64,000 bases of DNA from Bacteroidota bacterium (GTDB lineage: Bacteria; Bacteroidota; Bacteroidia; AKYH767-A; OLB10): contig JADJOZ010000001.1 of NCBI GenBank assembly GCA_016713525.1, positions 248,001 through 312,000 of the forward strand. The letters run 5' to 3'. A program made the position numbers and the translations under genes. Positions 55,276 through 64,000 of this stretch are shown here, in pieces. How positions within the stretch are numbered: position 1 is the first letter of the stretch; the number at the start of each line of letters is the position of its first letter. Under the pieces are notes generated by a model, which saw nothing but the letters and a program-made list of their open reading frames with translations, did no database searches and was not told where the DNA came from.

Positions 55276-56784
55276 TCAATCAATTAAAACCTTCTTAACC
55301 AACCGCTCCTGTTCCGTCTCTATAACAATTAGGTAAACTCCTTCCGCCTTCCCTATCATAGACAAATCCCTTGTATAATACCCATTCTGCACCCGCAGTG
55401 CCTCCGAATGCACACCCTTCCCTTGCATATCATACACCAACAACTTGCCGGTTTTCCCTTTCAAATTAGACGCATTTATAAATGCTTTTTCCCATATTGA
55501 GTGGTAGAAAACATTTATGATAGCTTGCTGAATTTGTGGAGCCTCTCCAATCCCCACCAACGTATCACAAGGACTGCCTGATAGTGCAGGTAAGTCGTAG
55601 TCTGGGTTGTTGGGGAGTCCCTTGTACGCCCTTTTTCCTCCCATATAAAAACTAAATGGCTGAAAATCGCAAGCTACTCCCAAACTATCAGGATAGTTGA
55701 TCACTGATAAATTCATGTTAACTACATTGTAAACACTATCGGGGTAAGGATATGGTGTATTAAATCCATTATAATATTGATTGCATAAGTAAATTTTATT
55801 GTCTGGTCCAAGTTCTAAAGTACCAAGTACACTTGTCAAAGTATCAATAGACCAAATCATAACTTTACTAGCCGTAATATTGGCAGCATTCAAATCATAT
55901 TGAAATAAATATGAGGGAGTTGCATTTGTACTTACATACAACTTACTGGCATCGGGAGAAAATTCACAACTCCAGGTTAGAATTGATGGTGTTGCACCAG
56001 GATCTTCTTCGATGGCAATCGAATTACTTAACATGCCTGTGCATCTATTAAAATCAAAAAGTTCAACAACATCTTGAACACTGCAAAAAATCATTTTATC
56101 ACCATGACTTGAAAATTTGATATTCCCTAAATTGGTTCGGTTTTGTTCTCCGGTTGATTGAACTGAAAAATTCTGAATACCATTTGGAGTTATCAAATAT
56201 GAGTAAAAATCATTATTAGATGTGAATGTTGGAAAATCAGATTTCCTAAAAACCAACCACCAATCTCTGCCATTACCATGTTTAACAGCACTTATGCCAT
56301 CCACCATTGCAAAGCTCTGAAGTTGCACATTCTTTACACTCACAGCTCCAAGTCCTCCATTCAAACGCATATCTATAACGCTGTACATTAACCCAAAATT
56401 ACTACCTGTTACACCAATAGAAAACAAATAATAGGTACTGTCGTTTGTAGGATTAGGAACTATCACCAATTCCTGATACCACGCTTTTCCAAATATAGAA
56501 TCTCCATTCTGCATTACAGTATGATTTCGATCATAAACCAAAGTTGAATAAGCCAAAGTTGCAGAGTAAGCCGGCATTGTTGCAGCATAAAAGAGCAGGT
56601 TTCCACTTTCATCTGCTATGCTTGCACAGCTGCCCCTTCCATCCATCCCACTACTAATTGGTGTTGCAATACCTGATGAAAAATCTATGGAAGCACTATC
56701 ACCAAAGCACCAGATAGAATTCCGGTTTTGTGATTGTGCTGTGATTGAAGAAAAGCAAAATAATATTATCCACAAATTTTTCAT
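55276..56784 (-). CDS. T9SS-sorted beta-propeller-like surface protein, paralogue A
   Basis: About 502 residues from the Met at 56784, which begins a good signal peptide (MKNLWIILFCFSSITAQSQ); the first ATG at 56832 would add 16 charged residues. The mature part is a repeat-rich beta protein, probably a propeller: WCFGDSASIDF, GRGSCASIADESGNLLFYAA, KHGNGRDWWLVFRK, ELFDFNRCTG, CEFSPDASKLYVSTN, LGPDNKIYL, ACDFQPFSFYMGGKRAYKGL, PNNPDYDLP and GSPCDTLVGIGE. A C-terminal T9SS domain follows (KLLVYDMQGKGV ... VYLIVIETEQERLVKKVLID). It is homologous along its whole length to 57064-58590. A surface function is inferred; the ligand is unknown. Confidence 0.85.
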   Translation of the reverse strand: MKNLWIILFCFSSITAQSQNRNSIWCFGDSASIDFSSGIATPISSGMDGRGSCASIADESGNLLFYAATMPAYSATLAYSTLVYDRNHTVMQNGDSIFGKAWYQELVIVPNPTNDSTYYLFSIGVTGSNFGLMYSVIDMRLNGGLGAVSVKNVQLQSFAMVDGISAVKHGNGRDWWLVFRKSDFPTFTSNNDFYSYLITPNGIQNFSVQSTGEQNRTNLGNIKFSSHGDKMIFCSVQDVVELFDFNRCTGMLSNSIAIEEDPGATPSILTWSCEFSPDASKLYVSTNATPSYLFQYDLNAANITASKVMIWSIDTLTSVLGTLELGPDNKIYLCNQYYNGFNTPYPYPDSVYNVVNMNLSVINYPDSLGVACDFQPFSFYMGGKRAYKGLPNNPDYDLPALSGSPCDTLVGIGEAPQIQQAIINVFYHSIWEKAFINASNLKGKTGKLLVYDMQGKGVHSEALRVQNGYYTRDLSMIGKAEGVYLIVIETEQERLVKKVLID

Positions 56785-56832
56785 CTCGGCAATTTTAAAT
56801 GGCAATCCTTCCCTCAAGAGTTTTCTTATCAT

Positions 56833-57063
56833 TTACTTTATAATTACCACATTTTTATAGAATACATTTGTTTGGTCTTCAATAACTTTCAATACATAAT
56901 ATCCGTCTTCCAATCCCCTAATATCTATTTCATACGTTGCAGCGCAGGATATTATTTGTCTGCCCGATGCATCAAATAATTTGACTATGGTGAGCGGTGA
57001 TAAAATTCGATCAAAATAGATTTTACCTTTCGCAGTATTAGGATAGATACCCAAATCTTTGGA
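56833..57063 (-). pseudogene. Orphan T9SS sorting domain, remnant of a lost gene
   Basis: About 77 codons, in frame directly after the TAG stop of 57064-58590 and ending at the base before the ATG at 56832. It reads SKDLGIYPNTAKGKIYF, then LSPLTIVKLFDASGRQI, IDIRGLEDGYYVLKV and VVIIK, that is a whole type A sorting domain, with PNT where PNP is usual. It has no start codon other than TTG (57054) and no signal peptide, so it is not a protein on its own. It looks like the 3' end of a third gene left by recombination. Read-through of the TAG would give the upstream protein two sorting domains. Confidence 0.75.
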
Positions 57064-58590
57064 CTACTCCACAACAAACTTTTTCACCAACCGCTGCCCG
57101 CCTGCTTCAAGGGTTACCACATACATCCCTTTGGCTAATGAAGTCAAGTTCAGATTTTTTGTATAGTAAGGTGGATTAAACTTCGTGGTTTCTTCGAATA
57201 CCAGCTTACCCATAAGATCAAACATTTGTAACTTGACACTTGTCCCTTTCAACTGATTTGCATTAATGAAGGCCGTTTGCCACTGAAGTGAATAATAGAC
57301 ATACAAATTGGGCTGTTGCTCCTGAACAGGCACGTCACCTATTCCAACCAGCGTATCACACGGACTTCCTGCCAATACGGGTAAGTCGTAATCAGGGTTG
57401 TTGGGTAGGCCCCAGTAAGTACGCTTGCCACCTAGATAAAAACTCCAGGGTTGGAAGTCGCAGGCAAGACCTGCTGAATCCGGTGAATTGATGACACTGA
57501 GGTTCATGTTGTAGGAATTATACATGGTAGGAAGATAAGGGAAATAAGTGCCAAAAGTATCTACATAACACATGCTCAAATAAATTTTATTGTCGGGTGC
57601 TAATTTCAAATCACCCATGGTAAACTTTGGAAAGGATGTTTGCCACAATAAAGTTTTGGTGGAGTCGATTGCTGGAGCCCAAGTGTCAAATTGATATAGT
57701 TTACTTGTGTCACTATTAGACCCAATGTATAAGAATCTACCTGATGGTGAAAATTGACACGTCCAGTAATTTGAGTATACCCCAAACAAATCCTGTTGTT
57801 CAACCGTTACCGGGTTGGTTACCTCTCCTGTGCAGCGATTAAAATCGTATAATTCAATCAGAGAAATGCCATTTATAAATACCATTTTATTTCCGGTTGG
57901 ATCAAAGTAAAGGCTGCCATTATTGGTACTATTCATGGAGCCAACATTTTGAATTGGCAACGCAGAGATACCATTAGTAGAAATTAAGTAGATGTACCAT
58001 TCATTATTTTCCCAAGGCAATCCAGCAAAATAATCCCACTTTCTAGCCACCAGCCACCAGTCTCTGCCATTGCCATGTTTGACAGCGGTCAAACCATCCA
58101 CCATGTAAATTGAATCCAACAACGACACATTTTTCTGCACCACTTCTCCCAATCCATTATCGCCCCTCAAGTCTATTTTAGAATACTTTAATCCATATGG
58201 AAAACTGACTCCAATTGAAAATAAATAAAATAGCGAATCGTCTGCTGGGTCAGGCAGAATTACCATTTCATGATACCAACCAGTACCAGCTAAAGAATCT
58301 CCATTTAACATTTCAACATCGTTCTTATTGAAAAGCTTCCCTGAGTAAACTTGGCCAGATCCTGATACCGTAAAACTATAAAATTGTAATTCTCCATTAT
58401 AGTCAGAAATTGATACCGCAGTTCCCCTTGATACAACTGAGTTTGTAAAAATCACTGGACTCGTTGCAACAGTAAAATCAATACCTGCACTATCACCAAA
58501 ACACCAATTAGCACTGCGTTGGGCAAATCCATGCAAAGACGGTAAACAAACCATGACAGTTAATATCAAATACCTGAGTTTACTATTCAT
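57064..58590 (-). CDS. T9SS-sorted beta-propeller-like surface protein, paralogue B
   Basis: 508 residues with a signal peptide (about 7-23, GFAQRS). It shares the paralogue A pattern throughout: WCFGDSAGIDF, AVSISDYNGELQFYS, KHGNGRDWWLVARK, YDFNRCTGEV, CQFSPSGRFLYIGSN, LAPDNKIYLSMCY, ACDFQPWSFYLGGKRTYWGL, PNNPDYDLP and GSPCDTLVGIGD, then a T9SS domain (KLQMFDLMGKLVF ... GMYVVTLEAGGQRLVKKFVVE). The ATG at 58590 abuts the stop of the beta-helix gene, so coupling is likely. The protein ends at TAG, but the same frame continues into an orphan sorting domain. Confidence 0.85.
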   Translation of the reverse strand: MNSKLRYLILTVMVCLPSLHGFAQRSANWCFGDSAGIDFTVATSPVIFTNSVVSRGTAVSISDYNGELQFYSFTVSGSGQVYSGKLFNKNDVEMLNGDSLAGTGWYHEMVILPDPADDSLFYLFSIGVSFPYGLKYSKIDLRGDNGLGEVVQKNVSLLDSIYMVDGLTAVKHGNGRDWWLVARKWDYFAGLPWENNEWYIYLISTNGISALPIQNVGSMNSTNNGSLYFDPTGNKMVFINGISLIELYDFNRCTGEVTNPVTVEQQDLFGVYSNYWTCQFSPSGRFLYIGSNSDTSKLYQFDTWAPAIDSTKTLLWQTSFPKFTMGDLKLAPDNKIYLSMCYVDTFGTYFPYLPTMYNSYNMNLSVINSPDSAGLACDFQPWSFYLGGKRTYWGLPNNPDYDLPVLAGSPCDTLVGIGDVPVQEQQPNLYVYYSLQWQTAFINANQLKGTSVKLQMFDLMGKLVFEETTKFNPPYYTKNLNLTSLAKGMYVVTLEAGGQRLVKKFVVE

Positions 58591-61458
58591 TTATCTAAGG
58601 ATTTGAATTTTCTTGTTGTACTCTGTATCTAGACAATAAATCTTCAGGAAATACAATCCCGGAGCAATTCCCTTCAAATTTAGTAAATAAGTTGAATTAT
58701 CCGGTGCATAAGTGGCAACAACTTTTCCCATAGAATTAATGACCTGTATTTTAGTAATGACAGAACTAGCATTTGCCATTTTAACTGTAACACTCTGATC
58801 TGCAGGGTTTGGGAAAACTTCAACATTATCAATTGAATACACTACTGTATTTTCCACCGAATTGGAAGGTGATCCCGATGATCTTAAACTTATAAGTTCA
58901 GGATGCTTTTCTTCAAACATACTTGCCAAAGAATTAAAGTACACTTCCCCAGAAAGTGCCAAATTTCCTTGCGTCCATTCCAATACTTCCGCAGAATCAG
59001 TTGCCAACAAGTTGTCATCGGCATATAATGCATCAAGATATATATGATAAAAAGCAAGGAGTTTTTCTTCGAGTTCATTTTCAGGCACCATAGCTTCAAT
59101 AAGTAATAATGCTGAATCAGGTATTGTTTCCAGAAGTGATTGAATATTATACAAAACTCCTGAGTTGGAGGTGTCCAATTGATTGTAGAAAGCTTCAAAA
59201 TACACATCTAACGAATCACCTACATTTACGATAGATGAATCAATTTTCATTATAGTGTAAGTGGTATTTCTTGCCAGATATCGAAGCTGATCGTTGTATT
59301 CTCCATAGGTTACAGTATCCCCTATTACTGGACCAAAATTGGCAATTCTGGAATCACCTGCCGATCTCAAAATATCAAGGCATGTAAAAATAGCAGAATT
59401 TTGAGAAGGAAAGGGATTCACCATTGATCCATTCCAAGGATTAGGGCTCCAAGTTATCCCTGGACTATCTGCATCTTGGTGATACCAGTTAATTTTTTGA
59501 TTACCGACTACAAGGCCATCCACCTTAAATTGACCCATATTGTTTGCGGGGTCATTAAACGTCCATACATTATCCCAAGCACTATTCGAATTAGAGATTC
59601 CTGGAACTCCTTGCACCAGATTTATCATGCCCTGTCCGTTGACACCATTCAGCCAAACACCTCTGTTGAATTCTGTTATAACATTGGAACGTAATTGAGA
59701 ATTTCGACAATCATCGAAGAAACTGATGCCTACTCCTAAATTAGTAATATCATTGCAATTTACATCAGTCAGAACTGAACTCCAAATATCAATTCCTCTG
59801 AAATTATCATCAGCATTAAAAACTGTATTGCTGATAATGTTGTCAAAAATACGTGCCTGAGGACAATTTTGCAACCAAATACCACCATGGTATTCTGTGA
59901 GCGGGAAATTGCTTATGTTGTAAATAATTTCATTACTAGCAATAGTATTTGTGCCAATATCAATTCCAATTCCAGGTGTTGGAATGTTTATAGCGTGAAT
60001 ACCAATTCGGTAATCCGTGATCGTATTTCCAAAAACACTCACTTCTTGGTTTATGAATCTAGAAATTGGATTTTGAATAGTGATGGCAGTGTTATTGAAA
60101 CTTACTCCAGGAGGTAAACCGGTACTTGTTGTAAATGTATTATCATTTATCTTCATATTGCCTCTGCTATTAAACACAATCACGCCATTATTTACTCTTT
60201 CAAAATTATTGTCGTGAATGGTTATAATTGAATTATTTCGGTTTGATCGGATACCGGTTACCAAATCCTCAAAGTTGTTATCATCACTATCGAGAGCGAA
60301 ATTTCCCTTGGTGAAAATGCCGATTTTGGAATTCATAAATGTGTTCTTTAAGAAAGTAGAAGACAATCCATTTTTAGTTCCAATTTTCATCTCAAAACTG
60401 CCAGAGGTGGTATTTTCTGCATAAATACCCGCTCCACAAGTGAAACAAGGATGAACATCGCTGAAGTTTTGCATTCTGTCAAATTCAGAATTGTACAAAC
60501 TAAATTTACTATTGATGCTGCGAATCCCATACACTGCATCAGTAAAGGAGTTAGTTAACCCTCCTGGATTAGGTGCATTTATGCCACCAATTCGAATATC
60601 GACCACGTTCTCTAATAAAATGTGGGTATTGGATGGTTCTCCTGTGTAGGGTGGCAATTTAATCTCACCACCAGAACATCTAAATTCAACAGCGCTTATA
60701 CCTTCAGTTGCCATGGGTGACGCGTTAAAATGACTTCCGTTTTCAAAATGCATACCTACATAATTGTGGTCAAAAACAGCAAATCTTGCCCAAGAAGTGC
60801 CATCATTATTATAAACTCCCGTGAATGCATCATGAATTTCAGTTGGACGAGCATCTACACCTTCAATATTTAATAGGCCATTAGTTTGCACATTGATGCC
60901 TCCCCACATTTCAGAACATGCAAAAAGTTTGGTGGAATTGATAGCACTAGCTAGTAGTTGCAAATTGCCCGTTCCAGAAACGGTAATTGTATACGGTGGG
61001 TCATGAGGATGAATTGCCAACTGACAACCATTTAACTCTAAAGCTGCCGATATTGTAATGTTGGAATTTACAATAAAATTTTTATCAGTGTATGTTGATG
61101 AAAGGGTAGTTGGAAACAAATCATATGGGTCAGTTAATAATGGAGAACTTAAATCATTGCAATCCAGAAAATCTCTGAAATCAAAATCAAAGGCTGCAGA
61201 AATATATGGGTCAGGGAACATTGGACTTGGCGTAGGATCGACTACAGTTAAATCACAATAGCTACTACATGAAGTACCTCCAAAATCGATGTTGTGAATA
61301 CCATCCAATTTTATTTCAATAGATTTACTACCAGATCTCCTTTCGTTAAATGCAATTGTGGCTTCCGTACCAGCGGGTTCTGCATCTGCTGGAATAGGTG
61401 GATATTTGCTATCCAAGGAAAACAATCTGTGAATTTGGAGTGATTCTTTATGTACCAT
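58591..61458 (-). CDS. Beta-helix T9SS surface protein, 3' segment of a broken gene
   Basis: 955 codons from the first Met in this frame, but there is no true start: the protein is the continuation of 61311-62426, joined by a frameshift near 61440-61465. It has a long right-handed beta-helix region (about 150-640) with recurring N-x-I/F-x-N-x-x-G-I turns (SKIGIFTKGN, VTGIRSNRNNSIITIHDNNFE, NGVIVFNSRGNMKINDNTF, GIHAIN, GIWLQNCPQARIFDNII, RSNVITEFNRGVWL). A linker (about 700-860) precedes the T9SS domain (VEVFPNPADQSVTVKM ... GLYFLKI ... KKIQILR). Alone it lacks a signal peptide, so it would not be exported. Its stop abuts paralogue B. Confidence 0.75.
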   Translation of the reverse strand: MVHKESLQIHRLFSLDSKYPPIPADAEPAGTEATIAFNERRSGSKSIEIKLDGIHNIDFGGTSCSSYCDLTVVDPTPSPMFPDPYISAAFDFDFRDFLDCNDLSSPLLTDPYDLFPTTLSSTYTDKNFIVNSNITISAALELNGCQLAIHPHDPPYTITVSGTGNLQLLASAINSTKLFACSEMWGGINVQTNGLLNIEGVDARPTEIHDAFTGVYNNDGTSWARFAVFDHNYVGMHFENGSHFNASPMATEGISAVEFRCSGGEIKLPPYTGEPSNTHILLENVVDIRIGGINAPNPGGLTNSFTDAVYGIRSINSKFSLYNSEFDRMQNFSDVHPCFTCGAGIYAENTTSGSFEMKIGTKNGLSSTFLKNTFMNSKIGIFTKGNFALDSDDNNFEDLVTGIRSNRNNSIITIHDNNFERVNNGVIVFNSRGNMKINDNTFTTSTGLPPGVSFNNTAITIQNPISRFINQEVSVFGNTITDYRIGIHAINIPTPGIGIDIGTNTIASNEIIYNISNFPLTEYHGGIWLQNCPQARIFDNIISNTVFNADDNFRGIDIWSSVLTDVNCNDITNLGVGISFFDDCRNSQLRSNVITEFNRGVWLNGVNGQGMINLVQGVPGISNSNSAWDNVWTFNDPANNMGQFKVDGLVVGNQKINWYHQDADSPGITWSPNPWNGSMVNPFPSQNSAIFTCLDILRSAGDSRIANFGPVIGDTVTYGEYNDQLRYLARNTTYTIMKIDSSIVNVGDSLDVYFEAFYNQLDTSNSGVLYNIQSLLETIPDSALLLIEAMVPENELEEKLLAFYHIYLDALYADDNLLATDSAEVLEWTQGNLALSGEVYFNSLASMFEEKHPELISLRSSGSPSNSVENTVVYSIDNVEVFPNPADQSVTVKMANASSVITKIQVINSMGKVVATYAPDNSTYLLNLKGIAPGLYFLKIYCLDTEYNKKIQILR

Positions 61459-62426
61459 AAAGATTTATTAGTTGGGGTGGTGGTTAATCCAGAAGCAGTT
61501 GAATTTTCAATGGACCCATCTTTCATTAAATTTTCTACTCCATCTCTTCCTTGCAAATAAACATCATCAATCCAAACCCGCAATCCTCTGTGGTCAACTG
61601 AAGAAATTGAGCAGTTATTTTCAATTGCTATGCTGAATGTGATGGTGTTCTTAAAGTTTTTGGTGTCTAAAAATGGCGTAATTGAAGGATCAAATAAGTC
61701 AATGATCACATATTCCCAATCATCACCACCACTAGCAATATCTTCGTTCCAAATCATTTGCCCATTGAGTTCCACTTGTTTATAAATTTCTGTTGGAGTT
61801 CCTGCAGTTCCATATAAATCTGCGTAGTAACTGTCTTTTATGTTGAAAATTAATCGGTGGGTTTCTAATGCGCCTGGTGCAATAATAAATGGAAAATGAT
61901 CCATTTTGGATTGGTATTTATTATTTCTATCTACAGCGTAGGCATCAATTCCATAAAGTCCAGGCTTACTTGTATCCCAATAAGGATTTGAAGTGCTTTG
62001 GGTACTTGTGTAAAAGGTTGAAGTTGTGCATGGAATTGCAGTACCTGCACAGGGGGCAGTCACAATTTCTGAAGAATTGAAAGCATTATAAGATGAATTA
62101 TTAACGCCAGAACTTAGTCAATTGTTTGTTTTGGGGCGTACAATAAATGCCACATTTGGTTGACCAACATTGTCTTGTCTGGTAGTAATAGTTATGTTAC
62201 TTCCTTCGTTCACAAATGGAATCGGTTCATTTGATAAATAGCCAGGAACATATCCATGAATTGGTGAAATTCCAATTTTAACTTCTGGAGGTTGGGGGCA
62301 ATCCAAACATGTTCCAGAATTAGTTGATAAACCCGGTTGGTACGAAAAGCTGTTAGGTGTGTTTAAAATAATGGGTGGTAAAGTAGTTACTAAATTTGTA
62401 TTAACATCATGTGTTTTAGCCCAAGT
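61311..62426 (-). pseudogene. Middle segment of the broken beta-helix gene
   Basis: This frame reads on from 62427-64000 after its TAG (62427-62429): TWAKTHDVNTNLVTTLPP, then CPQPPEVKIGI, VPGYLSNEPIPFV and AFIVRPKTNN, where a TGA (62118-62120) interrupts. It continues LSSGVNNSSYNAFNSSEIV to the ORF 61311-62063 (a beta domain with GLYGIDAYAVDRNNKYQSK and GLRVWIDDVYLQGRDG). After WYIK near 61450 the sense passes to the frame of 58591-61458. All three lesions lie within about 1 kb, and neither ORF 61311-62063 nor 62118-62306 has a signal peptide or proper start. They are therefore parts of one gene, not separate proteins. Confidence 0.75.
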
Positions 62427-64000
62427 CTAAAATGGTTCGTTTATGGAATTGTCTGCTATCCTTGCATATCCTCCATAGTTACAATCAAAACTTCCCGGTA
62501 ATGCATCAGGCTCTGTGAATACACTATTGACTACTTCAATATTAAAAATAGTGGCAGGTGATCCAGGGACCTGATTATTTGAAGGCGTAAATTCTTTATA
62601 GGGGAATGGAAAAGTTATGTTCTTTCCTGCCTGATGAAATATAGATTTGTTTAATTTGAAAGCTCCTTCGGCTGTGTCATCAATTCCAATTAAACCACTA
62701 GCCGGTATTTCGGGTACACAATCATCGGGATCATTTGTTGCATAAAATAAATTGACCGGATCAGGGTATGTAAATGTCCAGTTTCCACTATTATGTCTGA
62801 CTATAGTTTCATTGGTGAAAAATTTACCAAAAGAACAATCGGTGACATTTATATTTATAGAATTACTTTGAGCATCTACACCTTCTTTTGAATCATCAAA
62901 TATGGAGTTGTTAATGTTGGCTAAAGCCATTATGCTTTGATTTATTGGACCCTGAATCCAAGTTGCATATCCTTTTGCTGAAGTGATTCCACCTGATCCA
63001 TTGATATGATGAATATAATTTCTAATCATATTGCAATCTTCTGTTGGGGTTGCCATAAATATTCCACCATATGAAAAATTAAAAATTTCGCAATTTTGAA
63101 TCAAGAAGGGACCCGTTAAACTTGATGATCCTTTAAAAGTTTTAATGCCTGCACACAACTCCCAATCAACATTATAATCCTGGAATCCATTCATTGCTCC
63201 TCTAAGTCTTATATTCCGAATCTCAGATCTTGGCATCATAAAGAAAACATACCCTTCCGGTTGAAGCCCGGCATTTGGAACGAGAGGCCCTGGGAAAACA
63301 TATTCGCCTCGGTCAGTTCTATGAATTAGAGTACCGGTTGGACTGGTATTTATTGTCCTGATTTCACCTAAAATATTTACGGTATAAGATTCTGAAAATA
63401 AATCGTAATTTCCACAAAAAGTAATTCCATCTTCAATAATTAAAGGTTCCGGGCCAAAACTAGTCACATCAATTTCATTGTCTACCGTACTTGAAGGAAT
63501 TATTATATCCCCATCAAATGCACTTCCGGCAGCTCCTAATGTACCTAGGTACATAAAAATATCGGAACCATTGGAATATTCAAGAAATTGAGGCACACTT
63601 GACATCCTTAAGTTAAATAGGAAAAAGTTAATAAAGTACTCCAAAGAATCATAAACGCCAGGACCATCTGTTTCATCAAACTTTGTGACCTTCAATAAAT
63701 AATCAGTACTTGGAGTAAGAACGGCAAAATAGCTTTGAAATTCAACCAATAAACTATCAAAAGTCCATGATTTCACATTTACTGTTTCAAGTGTATCACC
63801 AACTTGATATGCATTGTAAATTATGGCATTTTTAATATATGCATAAATTTTTGACGTGTCAGGGCTACTAAATCTGCCCTTCACCACAGCAGAATCAGGT
63901 GTAAATGAAAACCAAATGTCATTTGTGGTAAATTCTAATTCAACTGAGTTACAGGCACTTCCTATTGTCAAAGGATACGGCATCTGAGGAGCATCCCCCG
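62427..64000 (-). CDS. Beta-helix T9SS surface protein, 5' segment (runs off the window)
   Basis: The frame is open to the last base of the window (GDAPQMPYPLTIGSAC before the Met at 63983), so the true start lies further right. Residues near the start (ELEFTTNDIWFSFTPDS) are a beta-sandwich like those at the beginning of Bacteroidota surface proteins. From about residue 150 a right-handed beta-helix follows (VDNEIDVTSFGPEPLIIEDGI, NCEIFNFSYGGIFM, RNYIHHINGSGGI, NNSIFDDSKEGVDAQSNSI, VNSVFTEPD). It ends at TAG (62427-62429), but the same frame continues with similar sequence. Whole-gene length, if repaired, is at least 1,800 codons. Confidence 0.75.
   Translation of the reverse strand, partial: GDAPQMPYPLTIGSACNSVELEFTTNDIWFSFTPDSAVVKGRFSSPDTSKIYAYIKNAIIYNAYQVGDTLETVNVKSWTFDSLLVEFQSYFAVLTPSTDYLLKVTKFDETDGPGVYDSLEYFINFFLFNLRMSSVPQFLEYSNGSDIFMYLGTLGAAGSAFDGDIIIPSSTVDNEIDVTSFGPEPLIIEDGITFCGNYDLFSESYTVNILGEIRTINTSPTGTLIHRTDRGEYVFPGPLVPNAGLQPEGYVFFMMPRSEIRNIRLRGAMNGFQDYNVDWELCAGIKTFKGSSSLTGPFLIQNCEIFNFSYGGIFMATPTEDCNMIRNYIHHINGSGGITSAKGYATWIQGPINQSIMALANINNSIFDDSKEGVDAQSNSININVTDCSFGKFFTNETIVRHNSGNWTFTYPDPVNLFYATNDPDDCVPEIPASGLIGIDDTAEGAFKLNKSIFHQAGKNITFPFPYKEFTPSNNQVPGSPATIFNIEVVNSVFTEPDALPGSFDCNYGGYARIADNSINEPF

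Noticed and set aside
62118..62306. Independent 62-residue gene
   Set aside because: It starts at TTG, is in frame with ORFs on both sides and reads as the middle of the beta-helix gene.
57064..62429. Stop-codon reassignment or programmed read-through of TAG/TGA in the surface-protein locus
   Set aside because: TAG and TGA both end ordinary genes elsewhere in the window, and the locus also has a frameshift, so decay or error explains it better. Kept only as a minor possibility for 57064.

Overview
The window is about 64 kb of AT-rich DNA from a member of the Bacteroidota, probably an uncultured Chitinophagia/Sphingobacteriia-like lineage (the class is inference). The evidence is: several secreted proteins with C-terminal type IX secretion (T9SS) sorting domains, a TonB-dependent receptor paired with a DUF4249 lipoprotein, a short primary sigma factor without region 1.1, a GAPDH with a long N-terminal extension, and TTG-N18-20-TAnnTTTG-like promoters instead of -35/-10 boxes.

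Layout. 1-2.3 kb: 3' part of a T9SS adhesin with Ig-like repeats. 2.4-7.0 kb: phosphatidylserine decarboxylase, glutamate dehydrogenase and a secreted M1 peptidase. 7.0-9.5 kb: a DUF1501/DUF1800 pair in which the DUF1501 gene is broken. 9.6-15.2 kb: cyanophycinase, DASH-type photolyase and cyanophycin synthetase, a nitrogen-storage locus. 15.7-25 kb: a T9SS protein, a small secreted protein, a DUF2231-like membrane protein, a DUF255 thioredoxin-domain protein, an EF-G paralogue, and two related small lipoproteins around a Tudor-like protein. 25-35.4 kb: purC and lptD facing an amidase-MCE-FeS oxidoreductase-antiporter-TerC run, mostly envelope and redox functions. 35.5-36.7 kb: a CDP-alcohol phosphatidyltransferase and a tRNA-Pro(GGG) with an 18-bp copy of its 3' end nearby. 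36.7-41 kb: TonB receptor, DUF4249 lipoprotein and thioredoxin reductase. 41-50.1 kb: an eight-gene minus-strand run (dapF, acetyltransferase, seven-haem cytochrome, mltG, unknown, phosphohexomutase, DUF2279, Smr). 50.3-54.6 kb: HtrA-type protease, RpoD and GAPDH. 54.6-55.3 kb: gene-free and repeat-rich. 55.3-64 kb: a minus-strand T9SS surface-protein locus with two tandem paralogues, an orphan sorting domain and a very long beta-helix gene broken by two stops and a frameshift.

Reading-frame lesions are frequent. Those at about 84, 25288 and 31592 sit in otherwise well-conserved coding sequence (the last two in purC and an FeS oxidoreductase), so single-base sequence errors are likely there. 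The DUF1501 lesion includes an internal deletion, and the 57-62 kb lesions cluster in one surface-protein locus, so real decay is more plausible in those places. No mobile-element gene, rRNA operon or CRISPR array was seen. The most unusual items are the tRNA 3'-end repeat, the orphan in-frame sorting domain, the broken beta-helix gene, and the lipoprotein pair.
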